A program made the translations under genes and the position numbers. From contig CAUYUJ010021059.1 in assembly GCA_963575745.1 (NCBI GenBank), forward strand, positions 1,160,015 through 1,195,014: a stretch of DNA of 35,000 nucleotides, in the 5' to 3' direction. The number at the start of each line of letters is the position of its first letter. Within the stretch, counting starts at the first letter, position 1. The DNA comes from Prorocentrum cordatum. Lineage: Eukaryota > Sar > Dinophyceae > Prorocentrales > Prorocentraceae. This document shows, piece after piece, positions 1 to 8,740 of this stretch. Below the pieces are notes generated by a model, which saw nothing but the letters and a program-made list of their open reading frames with translations, was not told where the DNA came from and searched no databases.

Positions 1-323
1 CACTACTACTACTGCTACTATTGCGATTATTATTATTACTACTACTACTACTACTTCGAGTACTACTACTATCATGACTACTACTACGACGGCTACTACG
101 ACGACGACTAATCTTACTACTACTACTACTCGTACGACTACGACAACTACGACCACTACGACGCCGACCAGTACCATTGCGACGACGGCGACGATTAGCA
201 TTACTACGGCTACTACTATTACTTCTACGACCACTACTACGTCTACTATTACTACTGCTGCTGCTACTACTACTAATTCTACTACAACTGCTACTACTAC
301 TATTACTACCACTGCGATCCAGT
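1..323. repeat. Imperfect ACN trinucleotide tract
   Basis: About 320 bp of ACT/ACG/ACC-type triplets with scattered substitutions, already in progress at the window edge. Because the period is 3, all frames tend to stay open and give threonine-, leucine- or arginine-rich pseudo-proteins. I see no start context or non-repeat sequence suggesting coding. It ends at about 323, where ordinary mixed sequence begins. Confidence 0.93.
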
Positions 324-1270
324 AACAGACGGGCGACGTCCCAACCGCTAACGCTCACGCGTGAGTTCGCCCGTCTAACGTTTTCAAGGAGGTTTCACAT
401 TGCGATAAACAACGATGATAATGTGCGAATGTGTTTTTTGTATTAGTTTCCTCCTCGGTTGGGATCTGACCGTGCCTGGGGCTTTGGACGCTTGGTATCT
501 CACCCGTCAGGTTGTGGTCTCACCCGACCGGTTGTGATCTCACCGGACACCGAGCGCCAGAGACGGCCTTGGCCCGCGACCACCCTCGGGGAGGTGCGCA
601 GGGCTCCAGGGGCCTATGGGACGGGAAAAAAAAAACTTCGGATTCACATCATTTTCTCATGTCCTGTTTTGCCGATCGGCGGGGGCCCTCGCACCCCCCT
701 CCCCCCCCCTATGGGGTAGATCTTGGTTGGCTGTTTTTGGCGCCTGGCTCAAGCAGGTGGAGCCCCCCCCCCAAGGGACGCACTGTTGCAAACAGTCGCG
801 CGAAGCAGAGGTCCGGAGCCAGACCCCGCCCCCATCCTCCCCCGTTCCGCCGCCAAATGTCGAAGCGCCGAACAAAAAACGTTCACGTGGTGGGACGGTC
901 GGAAAGAAGGAGCCGAATGGCAGCAGAGAGAATTGAAACGAGAAGGAGGGGCCTGCCAGGGGGAGTGCTGTGCATCAGTGGGATCGGTGAGACTGCGCAG
1001 GTCAAGTAGTGGGAAGTAGAGAAGTAGGATCCCCCAGCAGGGCAAGGACGAGGAGGAACAGGCATATTCGCATCGAAGACGCAGGCGGCGTTTCACCGCC
1101 GCCCCTTCTGCTGCCGTTGGAATGAAAGTCTGCCACCGAATGTGGTGTGCCGTGGCCGCTGTTCGATGTAAAACCCATTCGGTTGTGGTCCGATTATGAG
1201 GTCCCTCGTGCTTACGTCGGGACTTCTTCGGAGGGCTCTATCAGGCTTTCTGGGCAGGGCCTTTGGGCCT
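324..1270. other. No gene recognised; small tandem at 456-548
   Basis: Mixed-composition DNA with several overlapping ORFs on both strands, none with recognisable protein character. At 456-548 there are three to four degenerate copies of a 20-23 bp motif (CGGTTGTGATCTCACC-like). It is related to the tandem at 22026-22120 and 23302-23346, called family M here. Runs of A at about 627 and of C near 695 and 765 are short homopolymers. Nothing supports a transcript or a gene. Confidence 0.6.
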
Positions 1271-1282
1271 CGGGCCGTCTTG

Positions 1283-1422
1283 AGAGGAGGAGGAGGAGAA
1301 GGAGGAGGAGGAGGAACAGGAGGAGGAGGGCGACGACGATGACGATGACGACGACGACGAAGAGGACGACGACAACGACGACGAAAGGGACGGGGACGGG
1401 GACGGGGACGGAGACAGACAAG
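1283..1422. repeat. GGA/GAC triplet tract with GGGACG hexamers
   Basis: Purine-rich AGG triplets (about 1283-1328) pass into GAC/GAT triplets (about 1330-1383), then four to five tandem copies of GGGACG (about 1386-1415). Ordinary sequence follows. It looks like a compound microsatellite. The arginine/threonine-rich and leucine/serine-rich ORFs over it follow directly from the triplets. Confidence 0.9.
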
Positions 1423-1456
1423 GTTTTTCGGGGGGCACGACTGTTATGCTGCATGC

Positions 1457-1697
1457 CTAAAGCGCATTGAAAGTGTCTTGCAGAAGGGTGACCCCGCTCT
1501 CTTTGGGGTGGAGACCCTTGCAAATCAGATTCCAACTATGGGGGTGACTTGCTGTCGAGGCCCGTCTTCTTGTCTCCAGGCGGCCCCGTGCACGGACTGC
1601 CCAGCTTCGCAAGACGGGCTCCTGGAGTATGCCCTTTACAGACAGTGCATACGACCACGAGAGATTCGTTCGAGCAGGCGAACATGATACATCTGTG
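1457..1697 (-). pseudogene. Retroelement ORF C-terminal Cys/His tail (decayed)
   Basis: Read on the minus strand from 1697, one frame gives an HRCIMFAC start, then VVVCTVCKGHTPGARLAKLG and SPCTGPPGD, before a stop at 1536-1538. The neighbouring frame continues with NLICKGLHPKESGVTLL to about 1460. Together the order is CxxC, then RLAKLG, C-GPP and GLHPK. I know this order from the tail that follows RNase H in dinoflagellate-type reverse-transcriptase ORFs. The spacing behind the RNase H remnant at 1806-2190 fits. The switch between frames and the internal stop show it is broken. The seen part is the residue pattern; the family assignment rests on remembered pattern similarity and is inference. 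Confidence 0.55.
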
Positions 1698-1805
1698 CTG
1701 GAAATTATGGAGAGCCTGCGCGTTGACTCCCGGCTCGCCACAGCAACGGCCAGGGGGAGTCTCGACGTTGCAAGCTTTCCTGGCCGTCCTCAGACCGAGT
1801 GAGCA

Positions 1806-2190
1806 CTACCAGAAACGCTGGGAGCCAGCGGGCGGGCCCATCCACACCCGCGCATGGGGAGCGGGGGTACTACGCGGAACCATCTCGTGAGGGGAGTACC
1901 GCTCGACCTCCGACAGATCTGAACGGGGCCAAAGGGGCAAAAGAGCAGCTGCAAGGCGCACCACGCACCGGGCACACCTGGGAGCACGATCGGCCGTCCT
2001 GGACTTCTCGTCCGACGGCAACGGGTGCATGGCGTCTCCGAGCTTCGCGGCACGATCTGCCGCGTCGTTGCCAACACGTCGAAACCGCTCGGCCTCATCG
2101 ATGTCTGGGTCATCGATGGCCTGATGCGCACGAACCTTCTCACACCCACGCAACCTTTGACCACCGAGGAAACGACTCTGCAGCAGGAGA
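1806..2190 (-). pseudogene. RNase H domain remnant of a retroelement
   Basis: The minus strand encodes CEKVRAHQAIDDPD, then DEAERFRRVGNDAADRAAK, and further on RLAAALLPLWP. In retroelement RNase H domains the KVxAHQ strand is followed by GNxxAD, whose aspartate is the last catalytic carboxylate. Both are present here in the right order and spacing, with GNDAADRAAK at about 2042-2072. Just upstream (2142-2165) another frame reads RWSKVAWV, which suits the residues before KVRAHQ, so a frameshift probably lies near 2140. The frame has no proper ATG. Farther upstream it runs into the GAG tract at 2196-2300, and no fingers or palm motifs of a reverse transcriptase were found. This is the C-terminal end of a broken copy. 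RNase H identity is fairly sure; element class is not, though non-LTR is likely. Confidence 0.72.
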
Positions 2191-2195
2191 CAGAT

Positions 2196-2302
2196 AAGGA
2201 GGAGGAGGAGGAGGAGGAAGAGGAGGAGGAGGAGGAGGAGGAGGAGGAGAGGAGGAGGAGGAGGAGGAGGAGGAGGAGGAGGAGGAGGAGGAGGAGGATG
2301 GA
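2196..2302. repeat. GGA polypurine tract
   Basis: About 105 bp of (GAG/GGA)n with a few A substitutions, lying directly upstream (in minus-strand sense) of the RNase H remnant. It replaces or interrupts what should be the upstream part of the RNase H domain. It codes for poly-Glu, poly-Arg or, in reverse, poly-Ser/Pro in the different frames. Confidence 0.95.
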
Positions 2303-2404
2303 GAGGAGGATGGAGAGAGGAGAAGGAAGAGTGGGGGGTGGACGGGGAAGACGGAATCGGACGCCCGCCCAGCTTGCGAGGAGGTAGGGCAGGCGGCCGT
2401 TATA

Positions 2405-2700
2405 CTGACCTTTTCAGAAGCCCGCCAAAAGCCTCCCAGAAGAATTTTCGAAGGCATCCAAGAAACGTGCCGTAAGCTTATCAGGAGCCTCTCATCAGCT
2501 TCTAGGGGGCCCTCCTGGAGCCTTTCAGAAGCCTTTCTGAAACCTTTCAGAAGCCGTTGCAACAAAACGTTCGGGAGCCTGTCAGGAGCCTTTGCGGGCC
2601 CTCCTCGGAAACCTCTCAAAGCCCTCTTCTGGAGCTTCTCGGAGCCCTTGCAGAAGCCCCTCGGAGCCCCCTCAGAAGTCTCGGGAGCGTCGACCACTGG
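2405..2700. repeat. Degenerate 12-15 bp repeat, CTTTCAGAAGCC type
   Basis: Roughly 300 bp made of diverged words around CTTTCAGAAGCC, CTTCTCGGAGCC and GCCTCTCA. The period drifts, so this is an old degenerate minisatellite. Weakly similar words (CTTCTCGGAAGGCC) occur at 25310-25390. The ORFs crossing it show repeated LSEAFLKPFQK-like or RASERLQEGP-like segments that simply reflect the repeat. Confidence 0.8.
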
Positions 2701-2702
2701 TT

Positions 2703-3015
2703 CAGACATGTTCAGACGGAAGACTTGGGAAAACCCAGCGAAGCCGCCAGGAGTGACTCACTTCTGCCAGGGGGCGCCCGCAAGACGGGGAAATGGCCCA
2801 TCCAACCGGGGAGTGCAATTCGGTCCTCTTCCCCTGTCCATTGCTTCGCGCCCTCCCTCCGAGCGTTTCTCGTGCGAACCCCGAGGGTCGGCCTTTCGAA
2901 TCCAGAATGACTGCACTCGCCGAGAGAACTCGTTTGGCATATCTCGCGACGAAAGGGTAGCGGCCTTCAGGCCGTGCAGCGTAGCCGACTGTTATGCTGT
3001 GCACGCGCAGGCGCC
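2703..3015. other. No gene recognised
   Basis: Non-repetitive sequence of mixed composition with overlapping ORFs on both strands. No conserved motif is recognised, and no repeat relationship to the rest of the window was seen. Confidence 0.5.
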
Positions 3016-3222
3016 ATGTCACCTGCGCTGAGGACTGGCATGTGCCTCATCCTCCTTGCAGTTTCAATATTCAGTGCCCGCGCAAGAGGTTGGCAGACGA
3101 CATTTACAGCTATCCACGAGCAAACAAACTTCGATGACGGGCAAGACGATTGGTTTCTTCTGCCCTTCTCTGCTGAGCAGTGGTTTCCACTTAAAGGTGG
3201 ACTCCTCGACATCATCAGCTGA
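3016..3222 (+). CDS. Small ORF with signal-peptide-like N-terminus (hypothetical)
   Basis: A 68-codon ORF starts at the ATG in GCGCCATGTCACC, a reasonable eukaryotic start context. Its N-terminus, MSPALRTGMCLILLAVS, is a basic residue followed by a hydrophobic core, and it then continues with ARARGWQTTFT. This resembles a signal peptide or single membrane anchor. The remainder is mixed and slightly acidic (NFDDGQDDWFLLPFSAEQW), unlike the repeat-derived ORFs around it, and ends at a TGA. It could be a first exon whose donor lies before the stop, a short secreted peptide, or chance. An in-frame upstream start at 2974 would disrupt the signal-like N-terminus, so I prefer 3016. No family recognised. 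Confidence 0.3.
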   Translation: MSPALRTGMCLILLAVSIFSARARGWQTTFTAIHEQTNFDDGQDDWFLLPFSAEQWFPLKGGLLDIIS

Positions 3223-3279
3223 GCGCTACGGTGCTGCGCGCCCATCCCCGTAGTCGGGACAGCTCTGCTGATGCGGCCA

Positions 3280-3367
3280 CTTCCTCCTCCTCCTCCTCCT
3301 CCTCCTCCTCCCCCTCCTCCTCCTCCCCCTCCTCCTCCCCCTCCCCTCCCTCCCTCCCCCCACCCAG
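3280..3367 (+). repeat. CTC polypyrimidine tract ending in a possible 3' splice site
   Basis: (CTC)n with added C runs covers about 3280-3360 and ends in CCCCCCACCCAG followed by G. A long polypyrimidine tract directly before CAG|G is what a spliceosomal acceptor looks like on the plus strand. The tract may therefore be an expanded intron end. A plain microsatellite remains possible. Confidence 0.85.
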
Positions 3368-3512
3368 GGTCCTTGCGCCTGAGCGAGGGCCTGAGCGAGG
3401 AGGTGCCCGCCCTGTGGGACCTGCTGGGCGCGCACGCTGCGCCGCAGGCCGCCGACAAGCAGGCGTCCTCCAGGCGCCCGGCCCGGCCGCCTGCCGCCGA
3501 TGGTTGGCGCAG
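3368..3512 (+). CDS. Possible exon after the CTC tract
   Basis: After the CAG at 3365-3367 one frame reads SLRLSEGLSEEVPALWDLL, then GAHAAPQAADKQASSRRPA. It looks like ordinary protein (an amphipathic acidic helix followed by an Ala-rich stretch) and uses GC-ending codons. The following sequence becomes Arg-rich and runs into the inverted-repeat element at 3536, so an exon would have to end before that. A GT occurs near 3503-3513, but no strong donor stands out. I do not recognise the family. The main support is the acceptor plus protein-like composition, so this is tentative. Confidence 0.27.
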
Positions 3513-3535
3513 TCGGCGGCGAGGAGGCGTACCGA

Positions 3536-3674
3536 GCGCGTTCCACCACTCGCAAAGTGCCTACTCGCAAAAGGTCCTAAAAACAAACGTCTACCTCGAT
3601 GGAATGGATCGCAAACCCTCCTCGGCGGATCCAGGCCGTTTGCGAGTAGTTGACTTGCGAATAGTGGAACGCGC
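3536..3674. mobile_element. MITE-like 139-bp inverted-repeat element
   Basis: The 36-bp left arm at 3536-3571 begins GCGCGTTCCAC and ends CTACTCGCAAA. The right arm at 3639-3674 is its inverted copy, 29 of 36 positions matching by eye, including the outer 11 and inner 11 bases. The spacer is 67 bp. Each arm also holds two TCGCAA words. No convincing target-site duplication was seen directly outside the arms. It could be a miniature inverted-repeat transposon or a structured hairpin locus. Confidence 0.65.
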
Positions 3675-3928
3675 TTGCCTAGGCGCTGAGGCGACTGTGA
3701 GGTGGGATCTCCCCTCCTTCGCTGGTTCCTCACCTTGCGGCCCCAGAGGGGTCAAGAGGCCTTGAGACACCCGTTGTCCAGGCACTCGTTTCGAGCACAC
3801 CGCAGGGGCCGACACGTGATGTTTCAGGGGGACCGATGCCCCCCAGCGCAGAGTCCAGCGTCCAGAGTCTTCCCTCCGCCTTCCCAGACCTCCAACGCAT
3901 TGGCACATCAGGGCGGCGGCGTTTCGCC

Positions 3929-4035
3929 TCTTTCGGCTTCAGGGGGCCCTCGCCAGGCCCTGGGGACGTCAAGAACTACCCAGGGTGCAGCACCGGCCCT
4001 GGGGAAAGGATCGGGACTTCCAGGGACCCACCATG
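3929..4035 (+). repeat. Dispersed repeat family H, copy 1
   Basis: This begins TTTCGGCTTCAGGGGGCCCT and continues through CGCCAGGCCCTGGGGACGTC to TTCCAGGGACCCA. A second direct copy lies at 9612-9722, and diverged inverted copies lie within 4625-4890. The shared core is CGGCCTCAGGGGGCCCTCGCC followed by CAGACGGTCAAG-like bases. No coding potential is implied. Confidence 0.6.
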
Positions 4036-4053
4036 AGAACACACACCAGTACA

Positions 4054-4380
4054 TCAGATCTCGGGGCCAGCCTCCCCATCCTCCCTCTCGATCTGGCAGG
4101 CCGCGCACGCCTCCTCCGACCCCAGGGCCCGTCCGCGCTTTTCCGTTGCCGCCGTCGTCTGCGAGAGTGGCCGAGGGGGGGGGGCCCGGCCACGCCTGGA
4201 GTTCTGGTTTGCCACTGCTCCGGCTGCTCTCTGGTCCTCGTCCTGGGCCGCCCTCTGGAGCGGGCCCTCGTCCTCCAGGGTGCCACGGGCTGCCCTTCCT
4301 CGCCCCCGTGGCGGGCCCACTGATGTCTTTGCAACGCCGATGCCCAGTAAAGCAGTGGCGAGGTGTCCTGGCTCGCCCAT
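4054..4380 (-). CDS. Unrecognised GC3-rich ORF
   Basis: A minus-strand ORF with an ATG at 4380 (MGEPGHLATALLGIG...) ends at 4054 (...CAACQIEREDGEAGPEI). From about residue 30 on, third codon positions are almost all G or C, and the residues are mixed (GTLEDEGPLQRAAQDEDQ, SQTTAATEKRG). That is better than neighbouring frames, but overlapping ORFs at 3969-4472 on the same strand and 3985-4323 on the plus strand are also open, as expected in GC-rich DNA. A CxxC near the end is not enough to call a zinc-binding domain. A TTGCAAAGACATCAG acceptor-like string near 4322-4336 could mean only the later part is an exon. Confidence 0.22.
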   Translation of the reverse strand: MGEPGHLATALLGIGVAKTSVGPPRGRGRAARGTLEDEGPLQRAAQDEDQRAAGAVANQNSRRGRAPPPRPLSQTTAATEKRGRALGSEEACAACQIEREDGEAGPEI

Positions 4381-4624
4381 AGGCCTACCAAACAATGTTC
4401 TTGGAACCTTTTTGCGGTTTGCGCGAGAATGTACTTAAAACATCTATGGCTGAGACCGTCTTGTCTTACCACACCGGATTTGTGTTCTAAGAACAGTGTT
4501 CGTGTTTTTCGAATATTTATTTGATATAAGAAGTCTTTGTGGTAGGCCTACAGGAATGCCGGGACGGTCGAACCCCACTCAACCCAAGAGTTCTCGACCG
4601 CCTCCCCCAGGCCAGCTTCTCATC

Positions 4625-4890
4625 CTGAATCATTGTTTGACGGCCCCGCGGCCCCGCGATGGCCTCGAAAGACAGAAAATCGCCAAAGACATCCCGTCGT
4701 GATTCTTTCGCGACCCGAGAAGGTTGGGGAGCTTTGCCCCCTCCCCAGACATCGGGCGTCTCGATGTGTTCGAGACACGGGCCCCCGACCTCTCGACCAT
4801 TATCCCGAGATGCGTTTTTCGTCCCGAGTTTTTGTCTGACAGTCCCAAGGCCTGGTAAGGGCCCTGAGATGCCGAAAGATCTGAAACATG
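4625..4890 (-). repeat. Dispersed repeat family H, inverted copies
   Basis: Read on the minus strand, this holds two diverged copies. One runs down from about 4700 (GGCGATTTTCTGTCTTTCGAG, GGGGCCGTCAAACA). The other runs down from about 4885 (TTTCGGCATCTCAGGGCCC, CCAGGCCTTGGGACTGTCAG). Both align by eye with the direct copies at 3929 and 9612. Confidence 0.5.
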
Positions 4891-4964
4891 TCCGTGCCGT
4901 TTTTCCGAGTCGCCAGATGTCTGGGTCCGCGACCTCGAGGTCTGGATTCCGGGACCCGATCCCG

Positions 4965-4967
<3 letters not shown>

Positions 4968-5041
<74 letters not shown>

Positions 5042-5045
5042 ACAT
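4968..5045. repeat. (TA)n dinucleotide tract
   Basis: About 75 bp of alternating TA with single CA interruptions near 5006. It is embedded in very GC-rich flanks. It encodes Tyr-Ile repeats in either strand, which I treat as artefact. A second, shorter TA tract is at 16207-16245. Confidence 0.97.
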
Positions 5046-5447
5046 ACGCGGTCGCACGGATGCGTTCCGCGCGGGGCGTCCGCGAAAAGACGCCCCGTCT
5101 CCGCGGGGTCGCGGCCCGGGGGCCCGGCCCGCAAGGCCACGGATGCGGATCTGTTCTTCGCCCACGCCGCTCCGTGGTGGCAGCCGCCCGCCCGCGGCGA
5201 TCCCCTCGCGCTTTTGCGCGCGACGCGAGGGCGCCGCGAGTGCGGGCGGCCTGGGGGCACGCCTACCCCTCCCGGGCGCCTCGCTCTTCGGACAGCCAAG
5301 CTCCGGCTCGAGAGATGACGCGGAAAGATGGGGTCCATAGCTCTGATCGCGACTGTCCACGACGTTTCAGTGCTTCCGCTCCGTCGGGTCTCAGGGCTCG
5401 GCGCCGTGGCCTCGCTTCGAAATCCAAGTCCGAGCGCATCCTTGGAG
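5046..5447. other. GC-rich stretch, no gene recognised
   Basis: Very GC-rich sequence (CGCGGGGTCGCGGCCC, GCGATCCCCTCGCGC) open in most frames on both strands. No protein-like motif or array was recognised. Confidence 0.5.
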
Positions 5448-5612
5448 CAGCGGTATCGGTATCGAAGACGCCTACGGCTAATCGCCGCCGCCCCCTGCCC
5501 CTTTGGAAGCGCCTCTGCGGCCGACAGCTGGGCCAGAGCTTGGCCAAGCTATCGGGCCAGTTGTTCCCCGAGTCGGTTTGGAGAGACTTCGGGGAACGCA
5601 TGGGGGAGCAAG
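5448..5612 (+). repeat. Duplicated block P, copy 1
   Basis: Starts near TATCGAAGACGCCTACGGC and runs through CCCGAGTCGGTTTGGA to GGGGAACGCATGGG. It matches 7162-7320 at most positions, including AAGCTATCGG and TTCCCCGAGTCGGTTTGGA. A short related fragment is at 1072-1125 (GAAGACGCAGGCGGCG). Copy 1 is directly followed by a GAG tract, copy 2 by the G array, so array sequence abuts the same block end in both. Confidence 0.75.
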
Positions 5613-5688
5613 AAGAGGAGGAGGGGGAGGATGAGGAAAAAGAGGAGGAGGAGGAGGAGGAGGAGGAGGAGGAGGAGGAGGAGGAGGC
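5605..5688. repeat. GAG polypurine tract
   Basis: (GAG)n with a few interruptions lies between block P and the start of the G array. It encodes poly-Glu on the plus strand in one frame. There is no further evidence of a gene. Confidence 0.95.
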
Positions 5689-7039
5689 CTGTTGGGCGCC
5701 TCTTGGGGCCTCCTGGGAGCTTCCTGAGGGCCTCTTGGAGGGTTTTGTGGGACCTTTGGGGGCTTCTTGGGGGCCTCTTTGGCCGTCTTAGGGCGTTCCT
5801 GGCTTGTCTGACGCCGTCGGAAGCCGTCTTGGGGGCCTGTCTGGGTCGTCTTGGGGCCCTCTTGGGGCAGATCGGGGGCTCTTAGAGGCCATCCTGGGCG
5901 TCTTGGAGGCCTCTTGGGCCGTCTTGGGGCCCTCTTGGGGCCATCTTGGGAGCCTTTTGGGCCGTCATAGGGGCCATCTTGGAGGCCTCTTGGGCGATCT
6001 TGGGGGCCTCTTGCGCCGTCTTGAGCCGTCGGAATCCCGAAAAGAAGCAAATGCCAAAATCTTTGAAACACCTTGGGACAATCAGTGATTTTGGCCTCGT
6101 CGTGCCCTCCTGGAAGACCTCCTGGACGCCGTTTTGGCCGCCTTGGAGGCCTCTTTGGGGCCTCTTGGGCCGTCTTGGGCCATCTTGAGGCCAACTTAGG
6201 CCGTCTTGGGTGCATGTTGGGCCGTCTTGGAGGCATATTGGGACCATCTTAGCCGTCTTAGGGGGCCTCTTGGGCCGTCTTGGAGGCCACTTGGGCCCTC
6301 TTGGGGCCGTCTCGGGGGCCTCTTGGGCCGTCATGGGGCCACTCGTGGGCGATATTGGAGGCCTCTTGGGCCGTCTTGAGCCGTCGGAATGTCAAAAGAA
6401 GCAAATGCCAAAATCCTTGAAACACCTAAGGCAAATCAATAATTTTGGCCTCTTCGGGCCCTCCAGGAGAACCTCTTGGAGGCCTCTTGGGCCGTCTTAG
6501 AGGCCTCTTAGGGGGCCTGTTGGGCCGTCTTAGGCCATCTGGAGGCCATCTGAGGCCGTCTTGGGTGCATCTGGGGCCGTGTTGGAGGCATCTTGGGGCC
6601 ATCTTAGCCGTCTAGGAGGCCATCTTGGGCGTCTTGGAGGCCTCTTGGGCCGTCTTGGGGCCCTCTTGGGGCCGTGGGCCTCTTGGGCCGTCATGGGGCC
6701 ATCTTGGAGGCCTCGTGGGCGATCTTGGGGCGATCGTGGGGGTCTCTGGGGCCGTCTTGAGCCGTCGGAAGGCCGAAAAGAAGCAAATGCCAAAATTCTC
6801 GAAACACCAACGGAAATCAATAATTTTGGCCTCTTCGGCCCCTTCTGGAGGACCTCTTGGAGGCCTCTTGGGCTGTCTTGGAGGCCTCTTGGGGGCCATC
6901 TTCAGGCCATCTGAGGCCGTCTTGGGTGCATCTTGGGCCGTCTTGGATGCATCTTGGGGCCATCTTAGCCGTCTTAAAGGCCATCTTGGGCCGTCTTGGA
7001 GCCGTCTGGAGCAGGAAAAACCCTTTGCAACCACCTCTG

Positions 7040-7322
7040 GAAGCCTCTGGGCAATCTTTCCGGGTGGCCGGCCGGACGCGCCGAAGCCCCAGGGTGAGTT
7101 CTTTTGCAAAAAAGAATAGAAACGAACGGAACTAGCACGCCAGGCACCCTTGCGATGAATCGACAGGGGGCGGCGGATCGAAGATGCCTACGGCGAATCA
7201 CCGCCGCCCCCTGCCTTTTTGGGAAGCGCCTATGTGGCCGAACGTTGAGGCCAGACCTGCCAAGCTATCGGACCATGTGTTCCCCGAGTCGGTTTGGAAA
7301 GCCTTCGGGGAACACGTGGGCA
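7040..7322 (+). repeat. Block P copy 2 with its leader, inside array G
   Basis: The leader GGACGCGCCGAAGCCCCAGG, then CTAGCACGCCAGGCACCC and GATGAATCGACAGGGGGCGG, is followed by block P (7162-7320). The leader part recurs at 8610-8735, but there it leads into TCTAATAGCTTTCGGCG instead of block P. This makes it a mobile or duplicated module within the array, in contexts that differ on one side. Confidence 0.72.
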
Positions 7323-8607
7323 TCTTGAAGGTCATCTTGGCCGTCTGGAGGCCATTTTGACCCTTTCGGGCCTTCTTGGAGGACGTCTTGGAGGGCTCTT
7401 GGGCCGTCTTGGAGGCCATCTTGAACGTCTTGGAGGCCTCTTGGGCCGTCTTGGGGGCCTCTTGGGGCCGTCGTGGGCCTCTTGGGCGATCTTTGGGAGC
7501 ACTTGGGCCGTCTCGGGTCGTCGGAAGGCCGACAACAAAAAACAAATGCCACAATCCTCCAAAAACTCATGGGAAATCTATGATTTTGGCCTTTTCGGGC
7601 CTTCCTGGAGGCCCTCTTGGAGGCCTCTTGGGCCATCTTAGGGCCATCTTCGGCCGTCTTGGTGGGCTCCTGGTCCGTCTGACGCCGTCGGATGCTGTTT
7701 GGGGGGCCTCTCTGGGCCGACTTGGGGCCCTCTTGGAATGCTCCAGGGCCGTCTTGGAGGCCATCTTGGGCGTCTTAAAAGGGCTCCTGGGCCGTCTTGG
7801 GGGCCTCTTGGGGCCGTCTTGGGGGCCTCTTGGCCCGTTCTGGGGCCATCTTGGAGGCCTCCTGGGCGATCTTTGGGGACTCTTGGGCCGTCTCGGGCCG
7901 TCGGAAGGCCGAAAAGAAGCAAATGTCAGAATCCTTCAAAACCCTAAAACAATCAGTGTTTTTTTCGCCTTTTCTGGCCTTCCTGGAGGCCCTCTTGGAG
8001 GCCTATTGGGCCTTCTTGGGCCAGCTTCGAGCCAACTTCGGCCATCTTGGTGGGTTCCTGGCCCGTCTGACGCCGTCGGGAGCCGTCTCGGGCGCCTCTC
8101 TGAAACGGCTTGGAGCCCTCTTGGGGCGCTTCGGGGCCGTCTTGGAGGCCATCTTGGACGTCTTGGAGGCCTCTCGGCGATGCTTCTTGGCCCGTCTTGG
8201 GGCCCTCTTGGGGCCGTCTTGGGGGCCTCTTGGGCCGTAATGGGGCCATCTTGGAGGCCTCGTGGGTGCTCTGGGGGCGATCTTGGGGGCCTCTTGGGCC
8301 GTCTTGGACAACGGGAAGGTTTTTTTTTAAGCATATGATTTTGGCCTCTTCGGGCTCTCCTGGGGGACCTCTTGGCAACCTCTTGGGCCATCTTGAGGCC
8401 ATCTTGGAGCCATCTTGGTCCGTTTTGATGCGTCCTGGACGATTTAGAAGGCATCTTGGACCCTCTTGGGCCGTCTTGGAGGCCATCTTGGACCATCTTG
8501 GGCGAATTTGGAGGCCATCCTGGGCCATCTTGGCCATCTTGGAGGCCATCTTGGGCCAATTTGGGGCAACAACGGCATCGACGGATGCGTTTTGAGATCC
8601 TTCCCGG

Positions 8608-8740
8608 GACCCCAGCGGGACGCGCCGGAACCCCAGGGGGAGTCCTTTTGGAAAAGAACAAACCAAAACCGAAATCATCTAGCACGCCAGGCACCCCTGC
8701 GATGAATCGACAGGGGGCGGCGGATCTAATAGCTTTCGGC
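8608..8740 (+). repeat. Second copy of the block P leader
   Basis: It has GGACGCGCCGGAACCCCAGG, then AGCACGCCAGGCACCC and GATGAATCGACAGGGGGCGG, in the same order as 7065-7180. After GGCGGAT the sequence diverges from the copy at 7040 and returns to array G words. Confidence 0.72.

Noticed and set aside
720-760. TTTTTGGCGCCTGGCTCAAG, which resembles the end of the dinoflagellate spliced leader
   Set aside because: Only the terminal GGCTCAAG and a T/G run are shared. The leader core is absent, so it is not a relict leader.
4968-5045. TA tract as a promoter or replication origin
   Set aside because: A plain dinucleotide microsatellite with no other promoter or origin signals nearby.
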